Translations under genes and position numbers: made by a program | From: an uncultured bacterium | GTDB taxonomy: Bacteria; Actinomycetota; Coriobacteriia; Coriobacteriales; Coriobacteriaceae | Assembly: GCA_905216175.1 (NCBI GenBank) | Contig: CAJMSV010000005.1 | Location: 1-42,592, forward strand | Direction of reading: 5' to 3' | DNA: 42,592 nucleotides | The notes under the pieces: generated by a model | Told to the model about the DNA's origin: nothing | Databases searched by the model: none | The model's input: the letters and a program-made list of their open reading frames with translations, nothing else | Shown here: piece after piece, positions 1 through 7,718 of the stretch | Numbering within the stretch: position 1 is the first letter of the stretch | Layout: each line of letters starts with the position of its first letter

Positions 1-130
1 CGCTGTCCATCCTCTACCTGTGTCGTTGCCATGGTGCGGCACTTGTAGTCATAGGGGACGTTCTTAAATGCCCAGGCGGCAGCTGGGGACGTTCTTTTTC
101 TGCCGGCAGTTGGGACACTCCTTGTGCCAG
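1..130. repeat. Right part of a dispersed intergenic repeat (cut by the window edge)
   Basis: No gene is visible here. Positions 1-70 match 20039-20101 almost along their length, including the shared words CGCTGTCC, CCTCTACCTG and GGGGACGTTCTTAAATG. The second half repeats GGGGACGTTCTT at 55-66 and 95-106 and contains an imperfect GGCGGCAG/CTGCCGGC inverted pair. It appears to be the right end of the hairpin repeat family seen whole at 19925-20101; the left end lies outside the window. Confidence 0.6.
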
Positions 131-147
131 CGTTGCATCGAGTGCTT

Positions 148-320
148 GGGAAACCGCGACCCGGTTTTTGGCCGAATAGTGGGTCGCATTTTCCGGATGG
201 GGTGGGTTGCGGAAAGTGCGACCCGGAATATTGCTCTGAAACGGGATGCGGTTTCCCTGATGCGTCTCAAACGGAAAGCGCATCCCATTCCGGAGCTCCA
301 AAACGGGATGCGCTTTCCGC
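148..320. repeat. Six-unit alternating-orientation repeat array A
   Basis: Six copies of a 16-base unit (consensus GGAAANNGCRWCCCGK) lie at about 149-164 (+), 181-194 (-), 211-226 (+), 241-256 (-), 273-288 (+) and 303-319 (-). Orientation alternates strictly, so neighbours form inverted repeats; the last pair is a perfect 15-bp stem. Units come as ACCCGG or TCCCGT subtypes. A homologous array with the same spacer plan lies at 15164-15334. It sits just beyond the 3' end of the minus-strand HAD gene. No coding potential is evident. Confidence 0.8.
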
Positions 321-360
321 GCGGAAGAATTGTCGCAGCTGCGTTAAGCAGTGTCGCTCG

Positions 361-1029
361 TTACTCGCCCAGCACCAGCGCCGCGAGCTCTGCCTGGCTA
401 TCCACCACGTAGTCGGCGCCGGCGGCTTCCAGCTCTGCGCGGCCGCGGAAACCCCAGCTGACGCCCGCACTCTTAAGGCCGGCGTTGTGGCCGGGCAGGA
501 TATCGACATTGGAATCGCCCACATAGAGCGTGGTCGACGGATCGGCGCCTAGCTCTTTCATCACATGCAGTGTGACGGGCGCCTCGGGCTTGGGGGGAAA
601 CGCGCCAACACGGCCCTGCACCAGCGCAAAGCGCTCGGAACCAAAATACTTCTCGATAAGCGGAGCCGCCGAGACGTGGTCCTTGTTGGTGAGCACGGCA
701 AGCTGCACACCCGCGGCGCGCAAACGGTCGAGCATCTCGATTGTGCCGGCATAGGGGGCGGTGTGGTCCTCCTTGTGCTCGCCGTAGTAAGCCCTAAACT
801 CGGCAAGCGTCTGCTCAAACATACGGCCGTCGCCTGCGTACTCGGCGGGCATAAAGCGCTCAACCAGCTTGAGCATGCCGTTTCCCACCTTGTAGCGGTA
901 CTCGTCAACGGCAAACGTGGGCCAGCCGTGCATCTCGCAGGTATGGTTGCCGGCGGCCGCCAGGTCCTCGAGTGTGTTGAGGATGGTGCCGTCCAGATCA
1001 AAAATCACATGGGAAAAAGCTGCTGCCAT
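361..1029 (-). CDS. HAD-family hydrolase, phosphoglycolate phosphatase-like
   Basis: This 222-residue protein is a haloacid dehalogenase-superfamily phosphatase of the Gph/phosphoglycolate phosphatase type and is probably cytosolic. Motif I is DLDGT with nucleophile D11 and acid D13. Motif II is the LTNKD segment, the motif III lysine lies in PPKPEAP, and motif IV is YVGDSNVD. A helical cap domain fills about residues 20-80. ATG at 1029 was chosen because GGGAG lies seven bases upstream; the longer ATG at 1044 has no ribosome site. The substrate cannot be told from sequence: phosphoglycolate, a sugar phosphate or pyrophosphate are all possible. It lies downstream of hypE on the same strand but is separated by 124 bases, so a shared transcript is uncertain. 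Confidence 0.88.
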   Translation of the reverse strand: MAAAFSHVIFDLDGTILNTLEDLAAAGNHTCEMHGWPTFAVDEYRYKVGNGMLKLVERFMPAEYAGDGRMFEQTLAEFRAYYGEHKEDHTAPYAGTIEMLDRLRAAGVQLAVLTNKDHVSAAPLIEKYFGSERFALVQGRVGAFPPKPEAPVTLHVMKELGADPSTTLYVGDSNVDILPGHNAGLKSAGVSWGFRGRAELEAAGADYVVDSQAELAALVLGE

Positions 1030-1153
1030 GAAAGCTCCCGTCATTGGGTTTCAAAACGCACCTCATAATACTGGGCTTCCGCGTTGGGTGTGCTTGGAAT
1101 CTGAACATCTCCTGGGATATCAGGTGACATCGCGCCAATCATGCGATTCCGCT

Positions 1154-2188
1154 CTAGCAAATTCTCGGCAGCTGCTCTCCTACGAGCATGTCGAGGATGC
1201 GGGTCGAGCCCCAGCCGGTGCGCACGCGCACGGCGGGATGGGCGCCCTCGGCAAGTGGCAGCACGCGACCGATGATGGCGGCATTCTCGCCGTAGCGGGC
1301 GGCGCGCATGGCGCTCAGCGCGGCATCGGCTTGCTCGGCCGGCACCACGGCGACCATCTTGCCCTCGTTTGCCACCTGCAGCACATCGTAGCCGAGCATC
1401 TCGCAAGCCGCCTGCACATCAGGACGCACGGGCACGGCATCCTCGTCGACCTCCATGGCGACATTGCTGGCCTGGGCAAACTCGTTGAGTGTGGACGCTA
1501 GGCCACCGCGCGTGGGGTCGCGAAAGCAACGCGTGCCGGGCGCTGCGGCCAGAACGTCGGCAATCAGGTGGTTGAGCGGCGCGGCATCGCTTTCGATCGT
1601 GCTCGAAAACGCCAGGCCCTCGCGTTGGCTCATGATGGCGATGCCGTGGTCGCCCAGCGTACCCGAGACCAGGATGACATCGCCGGGGCGGCAGTTGGCG
1701 CCGCTGAGCGCCACGCCCGTGGGAACCTCGCCCACGCCGGCGGTATTGATGTAGACGCCGTCGGCCCCGCCGCGCTCGACCACCTTGGTGTCGCCCGTGA
1801 TTATGGACACGCCCGCCTCATGCGCCGTTTCGGCCATCGTCTGCACAATCTGGCGGAGCCTATCCATGGGATAGCCCTCTTCGAGGATAAAGCCGCACGA
1901 TAGGTAGCGCACGTTGGCGCCCGAGGTCGCGACGTCGTTGACGGTTCCGCACACGGCGAGACGGCCGATGTTGCCACCGGGGAAGAACTGCGGCGAGACT
2001 ACAAAGCTGTCGGTCGACATGGCGATGCGCCCGCTCGCGGGCAGCGCGGCGACGCCGGCGTCGTTGCCTTCGAGCAGCTCGGGCGACCCAAAGGCATCCA
2101 AAAAGACCTCATCGATGATGCGCTTCATCATCTGTCCGCCGGAGCCGTGGCCCAGCAGGACGGTGCTATCGGTAACGCTATGGGACAT
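1154..2188 (-). CDS. hypE: Hydrogenase maturation protein HypE
   Basis: HypE (344 residues) takes the carbamoyl group delivered by HypF onto its C-terminal cysteine and dehydrates it to the cyanide ligand of the [NiFe]-hydrogenase iron. The protein ends in PRIC, the conserved HypE tail carrying the modified cysteine. The N-terminal HGSGG and the later TGDTK and DPTRGG segments fit the PurM/AIR-synthase ATP-binding fold. ATG at 2188 has GGAG about ten bases upstream and starts at the usual family position; a longer frame adds 15 residues without a better site. It is the last hyp gene of the minus-strand cluster, 84 bases after hypD, with a hairpin between. Confidence 0.96.
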   Translation of the reverse strand: MSHSVTDSTVLLGHGSGGQMMKRIIDEVFLDAFGSPELLEGNDAGVAALPASGRIAMSTDSFVVSPQFFPGGNIGRLAVCGTVNDVATSGANVRYLSCGFILEEGYPMDRLRQIVQTMAETAHEAGVSIITGDTKVVERGGADGVYINTAGVGEVPTGVALSGANCRPGDVILVSGTLGDHGIAIMSQREGLAFSSTIESDAAPLNHLIADVLAAAPGTRCFRDPTRGGLASTLNEFAQASNVAMEVDEDAVPVRPDVQAACEMLGYDVLQVANEGKMVAVVPAEQADAALSAMRAARYGENAAIIGRVLPLAEGAHPAVRVRTGWGSTRILDMLVGEQLPRIC

Positions 2189-2244
2189 ATCGAAAACTCC
2201 AATCGTGGGTGGAATTATATGGGTGAGGCGCACCGTCGACTGGT

Positions 2245-2266
2245 CCGCCGTTCGTTAGAACGGCGG
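2245..2266. repeat. Perfect 9-bp hairpin between hypD and hypE, also found before hypA
   Basis: CCGCCGTTC and GAACGGCGG flank the tetraloop GTTA, just after the hypD stop codon. The same 9-bp stem, with loop GGTA, occurs at 35575-35596 immediately before the hypA ribosome site. There is no T-run, so it is not an ordinary terminator. An intercistronic processing or stability hairpin, or a short repeat, are the readings. Confidence 0.75.
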
Positions 2267-2272
2267 AACCTA

Positions 2273-3385
2273 TTAGCCTCGGTAGCGGAAATATGCTGCG
2301 CAGCTGCCCTCGGAGCTCACCATGCAGGGGCCGACGGGATGCTCGGGCGTACAAGCGTGGCCGAACAGGGGGCAGTCGCTCGGCGTAATGGCCCCGCGCA
2401 GCACGTCGCCGCAGCGGCACCCGCGTGGCTCGACCGTCGGCTCGATGGACACGTCAAAGCGCATGCTGGCATCAAAGTGCGAAAACTCGGGACGAATGGC
2501 GAGTCCCGAAGCCGCAATCGATCCCAGCCCGCGCCACGTGGTATCGCACGGCTCAAATACCTGCTCGACCAGCTGGCGCGCCACGGGGTTGCCGTCTGTG
2601 TTGACGCCACGGCGGTAGGCGTTATCGATCGCGGGCCTGTCCTCGACAACCATCTGGACCAGCATGCAGATGCCCTGCAGGATATCGACCGGTTCAAATC
2701 CCGTGACCACGCCCGGGGTATCGAACTCGTCGACCAAAAAGCTAAAAGGCGCCAAGCCCGTGATGGTGGCGACGTGCCCCGGCAGGATAAATCCGTCGAT
2801 GGCGGTCTCGGGATCGTTGGCGATGGCGCGCAACGCCGGCGGCGTGGTCTTGTGGGCGCAATAGACCGAGAAGTTCTGGAGCCCGCGTGCATCGGCCTCC
2901 AAAATGGCGGCGGCGATGGTGGGCGTCGTAGTCTCAAAGCCCACGCCCATAAAAATGACCGGGTGATCGGGGTTTTGCTCGGCAATGTCGAGCGCGTCGA
3001 GCGGGGAGTACACAATGCGAATATCGCGCCCCGCTGCCTTTTGCGCAGCGAGCGAGGTGGATGATCCGGGCACGCGCATCATGTCGCCAAAGGTGGTGAT
3101 GATGGCGCCGTCTATGTTGGCGAGCGCGATTGCGTGGTCGATGTCGCGGTTGGCGGTGACGCAGACGGGGCAGCCCGGGCCGCTCAGCAGCTTGAGCCCG
3201 GCCGGCATAATGGAGCGAAAGCCATAGCGCCCGATGCTCACGGTATGCGTGCCGCAGACTTCCATAAGGTTGATGGTGCGGTCGCCGACAAGCTCATGAA
3301 TGCGCTCGATGAGCTCGCGAGCCAGCTTGGGATCGCGGAATGCCGAGAAGTCGATACCGGAGCGAGCCGGCTGCTCGGGCGCCAC
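2273..3385 (-). CDS. hypD: Hydrogenase maturation protein HypD
   Basis: HypD (370 residues) is the [4Fe-4S] scaffold on which, with HypC, the Fe(CN)2CO group of [NiFe]-hydrogenases is assembled. Conserved features are CGTHT near residue 45, GPGCPVC near residue 72, PGHVATITG, and the C-terminal cysteine-rich stretch (CRCGDVLRG, CPLFGHAC, GPCMVS, GSCAAYF) that binds the cluster. The start is GTG at 3385 and overlaps the hypC stop by one base (TAGTG), so translation is probably coupled. This fits HypC and HypD working as a complex. Confidence 0.96.
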   Translation of the reverse strand: MAPEQPARSGIDFSAFRDPKLARELIERIHELVGDRTINLMEVCGTHTVSIGRYGFRSIMPAGLKLLSGPGCPVCVTANRDIDHAIALANIDGAIITTFGDMMRVPGSSTSLAAQKAAGRDIRIVYSPLDALDIAEQNPDHPVIFMGVGFETTTPTIAAAILEADARGLQNFSVYCAHKTTPPALRAIANDPETAIDGFILPGHVATITGLAPFSFLVDEFDTPGVVTGFEPVDILQGICMLVQMVVEDRPAIDNAYRRGVNTDGNPVARQLVEQVFEPCDTTWRGLGSIAASGLAIRPEFSHFDASMRFDVSIEPTVEPRGCRCGDVLRGAITPSDCPLFGHACTPEHPVGPCMVSSEGSCAAYFRYRG

Positions 3386-3645
3386 TAGTATGCCTCGGCC
3401 GGGTTGGTGGCAAGCTGGTCTTCTTCGACCAGCTCGGACATGGCATTAACAAGCTCGAGCGTTTCCCGTGCTTCCTGCTCGTCGACAATCTGGATGCCAA
3501 AGCCGGCGTGTACGAGAACATAGTCGCCAACCTGCGCCGTCGGCACGAGTCGCAGCGACACGGGGCGCTCGATGCCCATCATGTCGACGGTGGCCTTGAG
3601 GTCGTCGTCGCGTTTGACTACTTTACCGGGAACGGCAAGGCACAT
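3385..3645 (-). CDS. hypC: Hydrogenase maturation chaperone HypC
   Basis: HypC (86 residues) is the small OB-fold chaperone that carries the iron centre with HypD and delivers it to the hydrogenase large subunit. The protein starts MCLAVPGKV; Cys2 becomes the N-terminal residue after methionine removal and is the known functional cysteine. The start at 3645 is preceded by a GGGGA ribosome site. Length is normal for the family. It follows hypF after 134 bases and overlaps hypD by one base. Confidence 0.96.
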   Translation of the reverse strand: MCLAVPGKVVKRDDDLKATVDMMGIERPVSLRLVPTAQVGDYVLVHAGFGIQIVDEQEARETLELVNAMSELVEEDQLATNPAEAY

Positions 3646-3691
3646 ATTGTTCCCCTTTTATACGCTTTGCGCTGGACGGGCGCTCAATAAT

Positions 3692-3705
3692 CCATCAGTT
3701 GATGG
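3692..3705. promoter_or_regulatory. Perfect CCATCA/TGATGG palindrome between hypF and hypC
   Basis: CCATCA-GT-TGATGG is a 14-base perfect palindrome in the 134-base gap between hypF and hypC, where an internal promoter for hypCDE could lie. It does not match the enterobacterial NikR operator half-site GTATGA. The operator reading is only a suggestion. Confidence 0.3.
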
Positions 3706-3779
3706 TAGCGCTCGCGGGGTTCGCGGGCAAACGCGTTACGCCTGTGAGACGGTTGAGCGCGGCGGTGTGCAAGAGCGAG

Positions 3780-6248
3780 CTACTGCGATGCAATCTGCGC
3801 AAGACGAGCGCGCGCGACCGCCGCCTGACCGTAGGCGATGCAGCCGTCATTGACGGGTACGGTGTGGGGGACAAGGACAGTAAGGCCTGCGTCTTTAAGC
3901 TTGCGGGTGAGGAGCTGAAGCAAAAGTCGGTTCATGAACACGCCGCCCGAGAGCGCGACGGTATCGATGCCTTCGTGCGCGCAGATTTCGCGTGCGATTC
4001 GTGCCGAAGAACGCACGACGGCGATATGGAAGTCGAGCGCGAGCCTGCCGGCGGGCGCCCCGGCTTCAATTCCTTCCAAAAGTGCCTTAAAGAGTGCTTT
4101 CTGATCCAGAACATAGGGACCGTCCAACCACGATGGGCCAGATGTGAAATAGCCGGCGTTGTCGTCGGGAAAATGGGCGATTTCGCCGTCGAGCGCGCGC
4201 CAGGCGGCGGCCTCAAGCTCGATGGCGGGTTCGCCCTCGTAGGTTGCCTTGTCGCAGATGCCCAGAATCGCTGCCGCGGCATCAAAGAGACGTCCCATGC
4301 TGCTGGTATGCGGGCTGTTGATGCCGCGCTCGATCATGGTGGTTGTCACGCTGCGCGTTTGCTCGTCGAGGCTGTCCAAAAGCCGAGCGGCACCTGGGTG
4401 CTCGAGCAGGTCGAGCTCGCTGAGCAGGGCAAAGGCGTTGCGGCGGGCATCGTGTACGGATGCGGCGCCACCGGGAAGCGCCCAGGTGCGCAGATGCGCG
4501 ACGCGCTCAAAATCGGCGAGACGGGAGATAAGAAACTCGCCGCCCCAAATGGTCCCATCGGTGCCGGCGCCGGTGCCGTCAAAGGCGATGCCAAGGACGC
4601 GCGCGTCGGTTGTAAGCTGGCCCGCGGCGATGGCCTCGGCCATTACGCTCGCGATATGCGCATGATGGTGCTGCACCTCGACGAGCGGCAGATTGCATTT
4701 TCGCGCCTGCTCGCGCGCCCATTGGCTCGACAGATAGCCGGGATGCATATCGCAGGCCAAGGCGGCGGGCGCCAAGTCGAAGAGATCTTCCAAGCGCGTG
4801 CGCGCGGCGTTCCAGGCATCGAAGGTCCCGCCGTTTTCAACATCGCCGATATGCTGCGACACAAAACAGGTTGCCTCGCCGTTCGTCCCTTCACGCGTGA
4901 GCGCAATCGTGGCCTTTTGTTGTGGCCCGCAGGCGAGCACGCAGGACGGAGCGCCGTCGAGCGCCGGCAACGGCAGCGGCTGGGGTGCATATCCGCGAGC
5001 GCGGCGAACGGGCATAATGGCGCCGTCGACCACGCGCACTACAGAGTCGTCGTAGCGCGAGAGGATTGCGCGGTCGTTACCGAGCAACGCATCGGCGATG
5101 CCGGCGGCAACGAGGTGTTCCCAGGCAAGATCGTCGTCGGTCTCGATGGGTTCTTCGCTCAGGTTTCCGCTGGTCATGACGAGCGCGTGCATACCGTGCG
5201 ACGCGGCAGCTGCAAGCAGAAGATGCTGAAGCGGGGTGTAGGGGAGCATGACGCCGAGCTCGGGAAGGTCGTGCGCGACGGACGGCGCGAGCGCGAGGGC
5301 GTCGGGGGAGCCGCCGCTCTCGCAAACAGCATGTCGGCGCAGCAGCACAATGGGGCGAATGCTGCCGGACAGCAAGCCGCGCTCAACGTCGTTGACATGG
5401 CACAGGCGCTCAACGTCGGCAAGGTCGCGCACCATAACGGCAAGCGGCTTGTTGCTGCGGCGTTTGCGGCGGCGAAGCTCGGCTATCGCCTGCTCGTTGG
5501 AGGCGTCGCATGCCAAGTGGAATCCGCCCAGGCCCTTGATGGCGACGATGCCACCGCTGGCCAGCAGCTCAACACAGCGGTCGATAATGGCGTCGCTGGC
5601 CTCGCGTGTGGTGCCGACGGCCGGTGTCGCGGACGAATTCCCGCACGCATCGCCGTCCACAGTCTCACGCCACGTAATATGCGGCCCGCAATCAAAGCAG
5701 GCATCGGGCTGCGCGTGAAAACGCCGGTCGAGCGGATTGGCATACTCCGCGGCGCACTCGGGGCACATGGGAAAACGGTCCATCGAGGTAGCCGCTCGAT
5801 CGTAAGGCAGCGAGCGGATGATGGTAAAGCGCGGTCCGCAGTTAGTGCAGTTGATAAAGGGGTAGTGATAGCGTCGGTCGGCGGGATCGAACAACTCGCG
5901 CAGGCAATCGTCGCAGGTGGCGATATCGGGCGAGACGAGCGTCGTGTGCGCGGTCTGGTCCTGCGACGCCACAATGCGAAAGCCCTGCTCGTTAGCGGCA
6001 TCCCAGTTGCCGGGTGCTAGGTCTACAACCTCGACATGCTCCACGCGAGACGCCGCAGGCGCATGCTCGGAAAGTGCGTCAACAAATTCGTCGAGCGACT
6101 CGCTTAGGGCGTGCGCCTCGATATGCACGCCGTCGCCCGCGTTGAGCACCCAGCCGCAAATGCCGTGCGCCATGGCCTCGCGATACACAAACGGCCGCAT
6201 GCCGACGCCCTGCACAATGCCCGTTACATGGATATGCGCATGCCGCAT
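3780..6248 (-). CDS. hypF: Carbamoyltransferase HypF
   Basis: HypF (822 residues, normal length) turns carbamoyl phosphate and ATP into a carbamoyl-adenylate and passes the carbamoyl group to HypE. Domains in order: acylphosphatase-like at about 1-90 (GIVQGVGMRPFVYR), two zinc-finger-like motifs at about 100-190 (CDDC, CTNCGPRF, CPEC, CFDCGPH), a YrdC-like nucleotide domain at about 210-400, and a Kae1-like carbamoyltransferase with the HHHAH metal motif followed by GTGAGTDGTIWGGE. ATG at 6248 has a strong GGAGGG site; the longer frame from 6311 would overlap nikR by 34 bases. It lies 29 bases after nikR, in the same apparent operon. Confidence 0.96.
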   Translation of the reverse strand: MRHAHIHVTGIVQGVGMRPFVYREAMAHGICGWVLNAGDGVHIEAHALSESLDEFVDALSEHAPAASRVEHVEVVDLAPGNWDAANEQGFRIVASQDQTAHTTLVSPDIATCDDCLRELFDPADRRYHYPFINCTNCGPRFTIIRSLPYDRAATSMDRFPMCPECAAEYANPLDRRFHAQPDACFDCGPHITWRETVDGDACGNSSATPAVGTTREASDAIIDRCVELLASGGIVAIKGLGGFHLACDASNEQAIAELRRRKRRSNKPLAVMVRDLADVERLCHVNDVERGLLSGSIRPIVLLRRHAVCESGGSPDALALAPSVAHDLPELGVMLPYTPLQHLLLAAAASHGMHALVMTSGNLSEEPIETDDDLAWEHLVAAGIADALLGNDRAILSRYDDSVVRVVDGAIMPVRRARGYAPQPLPLPALDGAPSCVLACGPQQKATIALTREGTNGEATCFVSQHIGDVENGGTFDAWNAARTRLEDLFDLAPAALACDMHPGYLSSQWAREQARKCNLPLVEVQHHHAHIASVMAEAIAAGQLTTDARVLGIAFDGTGAGTDGTIWGGEFLISRLADFERVAHLRTWALPGGAASVHDARRNAFALLSELDLLEHPGAARLLDSLDEQTRSVTTTMIERGINSPHTSSMGRLFDAAAAILGICDKATYEGEPAIELEAAAWRALDGEIAHFPDDNAGYFTSGPSWLDGPYVLDQKALFKALLEGIEAGAPAGRLALDFHIAVVRSSARIAREICAHEGIDTVALSGGVFMNRLLLQLLTRKLKDAGLTVLVPHTVPVNDGCIAYGQAAVARARLAQIASQ

Positions 6249-6277
6249 GCGACCCTCCTTCGTTGAAATGTGTGCTG

Positions 6278-6790
6278 TTACAGCCCCAGGCTCTGCTTGG
6301 TGGCGGCGCACGTGAGCTCGCCGTGCTTAACGCCGCGCAGGCCCAGCAGGCGGTCGGCTAGTTCGTAGACGCGCTCGCCGCGACCCTTGAGCGCCAGAAT
6401 CTCCAAGCAGTTGTGGTGATCCAGATGCACGTGCATGGTCGATACGATCTCGTTGGTGTAGTCGTGCTGTACCTCGTCCAGGCGGCGCGTCAGATCGCCG
6501 GTGTGATGGTCGTAGATCATAGTGAGCGACCCGATAACGTGCTCATCGGGCGTGCGCATCTGCTCTTTGGCGATCGAGGCGCGAATCAGGTCGCGCACGG
6601 CCTCGGATCGGTTGGCCACGTCGCCGCGGCGTGCGATCTGCTCGTCAAAACGGCGCAGCAGGTCGTCGGGTGCGGTAACCGAAAAACGGACCAGCTCGGA
6701 GCCGGAGCCACTACAGTGGCAGCCCGCGTCACCGTCCGCCCCGTGCGGATGCTCGTGCTCGTACCCGCAGCCGTGCTCGTGTTCGGCCAC
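6278..6790 (-). CDS. nikR: Nickel-responsive regulator NikR with His/Cys-rich N-terminal extension
   Basis: NikR is a ribbon-helix-helix repressor with an ACT-like nickel-sensing domain. The DNA-binding part is at about residues 32-75 (VRFSVTAPDDLLRRFDE). The nickel site H109, H120, H122 and C128, within HVHLDHHNCLEI, matches the E. coli ligands His76, His87, His89 and Cys95. Unusually, about 31 residues precede the ribbon and contain six His and three Cys. The predicted GTG start at 6790 lies one base after the stop of the upstream small gene, so translation looks coupled and the ribosome site is weak. Its place directly before hypF suggests that it controls the maturation genes by nickel level; that role is inferred. 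Confidence 0.9.
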   Translation of the reverse strand: MAEHEHGCGYEHEHPHGADGDAGCHCSGSGSELVRFSVTAPDDLLRRFDEQIARRGDVANRSEAVRDLIRASIAKEQMRTPDEHVIGSLTMIYDHHTGDLTRRLDEVQHDYTNEIVSTMHVHLDHHNCLEILALKGRGERVYELADRLLGLRGVKHGELTCAATKQSLGL

Positions 6791-6791
6791 C

Positions 6792-7040
6792 TTACACCAG
6801 CTTCACGGAGCCGACGGAGTTGTGGTCGGCCTCGATGGCTTCCTCGTAGCCCTCGAGTGCGTCGTGGGCCTCGTGCAGCGCGGCCATGGCGGCCTCGAGC
6901 TTGGCGCCGATGCGCTCCATGTCAAAATTCTCGGTCGCATGCAGCAGCTGATGGCTCCACTCGTGAGCGAGCTCGATGGTGTCGTCGACCTGCTTGACGC
7001 TCATGGCAAGCTGGCTCATGTTCATTCCAACATCATGCAT
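6792..7040 (-). CDS. Small helical protein of unknown function at the head of the nikR-hyp cluster
   Basis: This 82-residue protein was not recognised. It appears all-helical, acidic and rich in Ala, Glu and His, with the segment HEWSHQLLHATENF and a Met-rich start (MHDVGMNMSQ). It has no signal peptide or membrane segment. ATG at 7040 has AGGAG seven bases upstream. The stop is one base from the nikR start, so the two are probably translated together. The His and Met content and position suggest a nickel-handling or NikR-partner role, but no family motif supports that. Confidence 0.75.
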   Translation of the reverse strand: MHDVGMNMSQLAMSVKQVDDTIELAHEWSHQLLHATENFDMERIGAKLEAAMAALHEAHDALEGYEEAIEADHNSVGSVKLV

Positions 7041-7111
7041 GGGAAATCTCCTTTTGTATGGGGCAGTTCAGTGGTTCAGATTTTACTACGCCCGCTCTGC
7101 GCGCAGCTGCA

Positions 7112-7150
7112 TAAGAAAACGGGTACGAGTCTGTGCGACCCGCACCCGTT
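7112..7150 (-). terminator. Probable rho-independent terminator after trxA
   Basis: Read on the minus strand, AACGGGTGCG pairs with CGTACCCGTT (ten pairs including one G-T) and is followed by TTCTTAT. It lies downstream of trxA and upstream of the nikR-hyp cluster, so it separates the two units. Confidence 0.55.
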
Positions 7151-7261
7151 CACTGGGGGCTGTTTGTGACTACCATACTATCCGTGGCTGCACTCGGTGC
7201 ATCCAGAAGTCCGGCGAGCGGTGCAAAAGCGCTCATAGACGGCGAGTAAGTAACAAGCGTA

Positions 7262-7582
7262 TTACAGATGCTTCTCCAGCAGCGCCTGCAGCCTCGCCTT
7301 GGGCAGAGCGCCAACTGAGCGGTCAATCTCCTCGCCGTTCTTAAACACAATCAGCGTGGGGATGCTCATGACGCCATACTTCATGGCCAGGTCCTGGTTG
7401 TCGTCGACGTTGCATTTGGCAACGGCAAGCTTGCCCGCCAGCTCATCGGCAACCTCGTCAACGATGGGCGAGAGGGATCGACAGGGCCCGCACCACGGTG
7501 CCCAAAAATCAACCAGCACGGGCAGGCTGTCGTTAACGATGGAATCGAAGTTCTCGGGGGTAATCTGATTAATGTCAGCCAT
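7262..7582 (-). CDS. trxA: Thioredoxin
   Basis: This 106-residue protein is a classical cytosolic thioredoxin, a general dithiol reductant. The active site is WCGPC with Cys31 and Cys34, preceded by VLVDFWAP. The family cis-proline lies in MSIPTLIVFKNGEE and the length is standard. ATG at 7582 has GGAGGT upstream and gives the usual N terminus (MADINQI); a longer frame adds 28 unrelated residues. It stands alone, divergent from the unknown gene at 7719. No thioredoxin reductase is in the window. Confidence 0.95.
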   Translation of the reverse strand: MADINQITPENFDSIVNDSLPVLVDFWAPWCGPCRSLSPIVDEVADELAGKLAVAKCNVDDNQDLAMKYGVMSIPTLIVFKNGEEIDRSVGALPKARLQALLEKHL

Positions 7583-7684
7583 GGTGACCTCCATAATGCG
7601 ACGCGGCTCGGCCGCGTAAAACTCAGTACGACCGTGCTTATACCCAGCCGCCCGCAAAGCAACCACTCGCGGGCAGCTCTTTTA

Positions 7685-7690
7685 TATAAT
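7685..7690 (+). promoter_or_regulatory. Possible -10 element for the gene at 7719
   Basis: A perfect TATAAT lies in TTTATATAATGG, 29 bases before the chosen start. No good -35 sequence is visible 16-18 bases upstream. Confidence 0.35.
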
Positions 7691-7718
7691 GGTGGGCACG
7701 CAAACGATTGGAGAGCGC

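Noticed and set aside
148..320. CRISPR array
   Set aside because: Units alternate in orientation, spacers are of unequal 10-20 bases and conserved between the two arrays, and no cas gene is present.
3690..3710. NikR operator of the E. coli type in the hypF-hypC gap
   Set aside because: The palindrome CCATCAGTTGATGG lacks the GTATGA half-site and the 16-base spacing of known NikR sites.
3699..6020. 773-codon plus-strand frame over hypF
   Set aside because: Antisense shadow of hypF, which has all family motifs.
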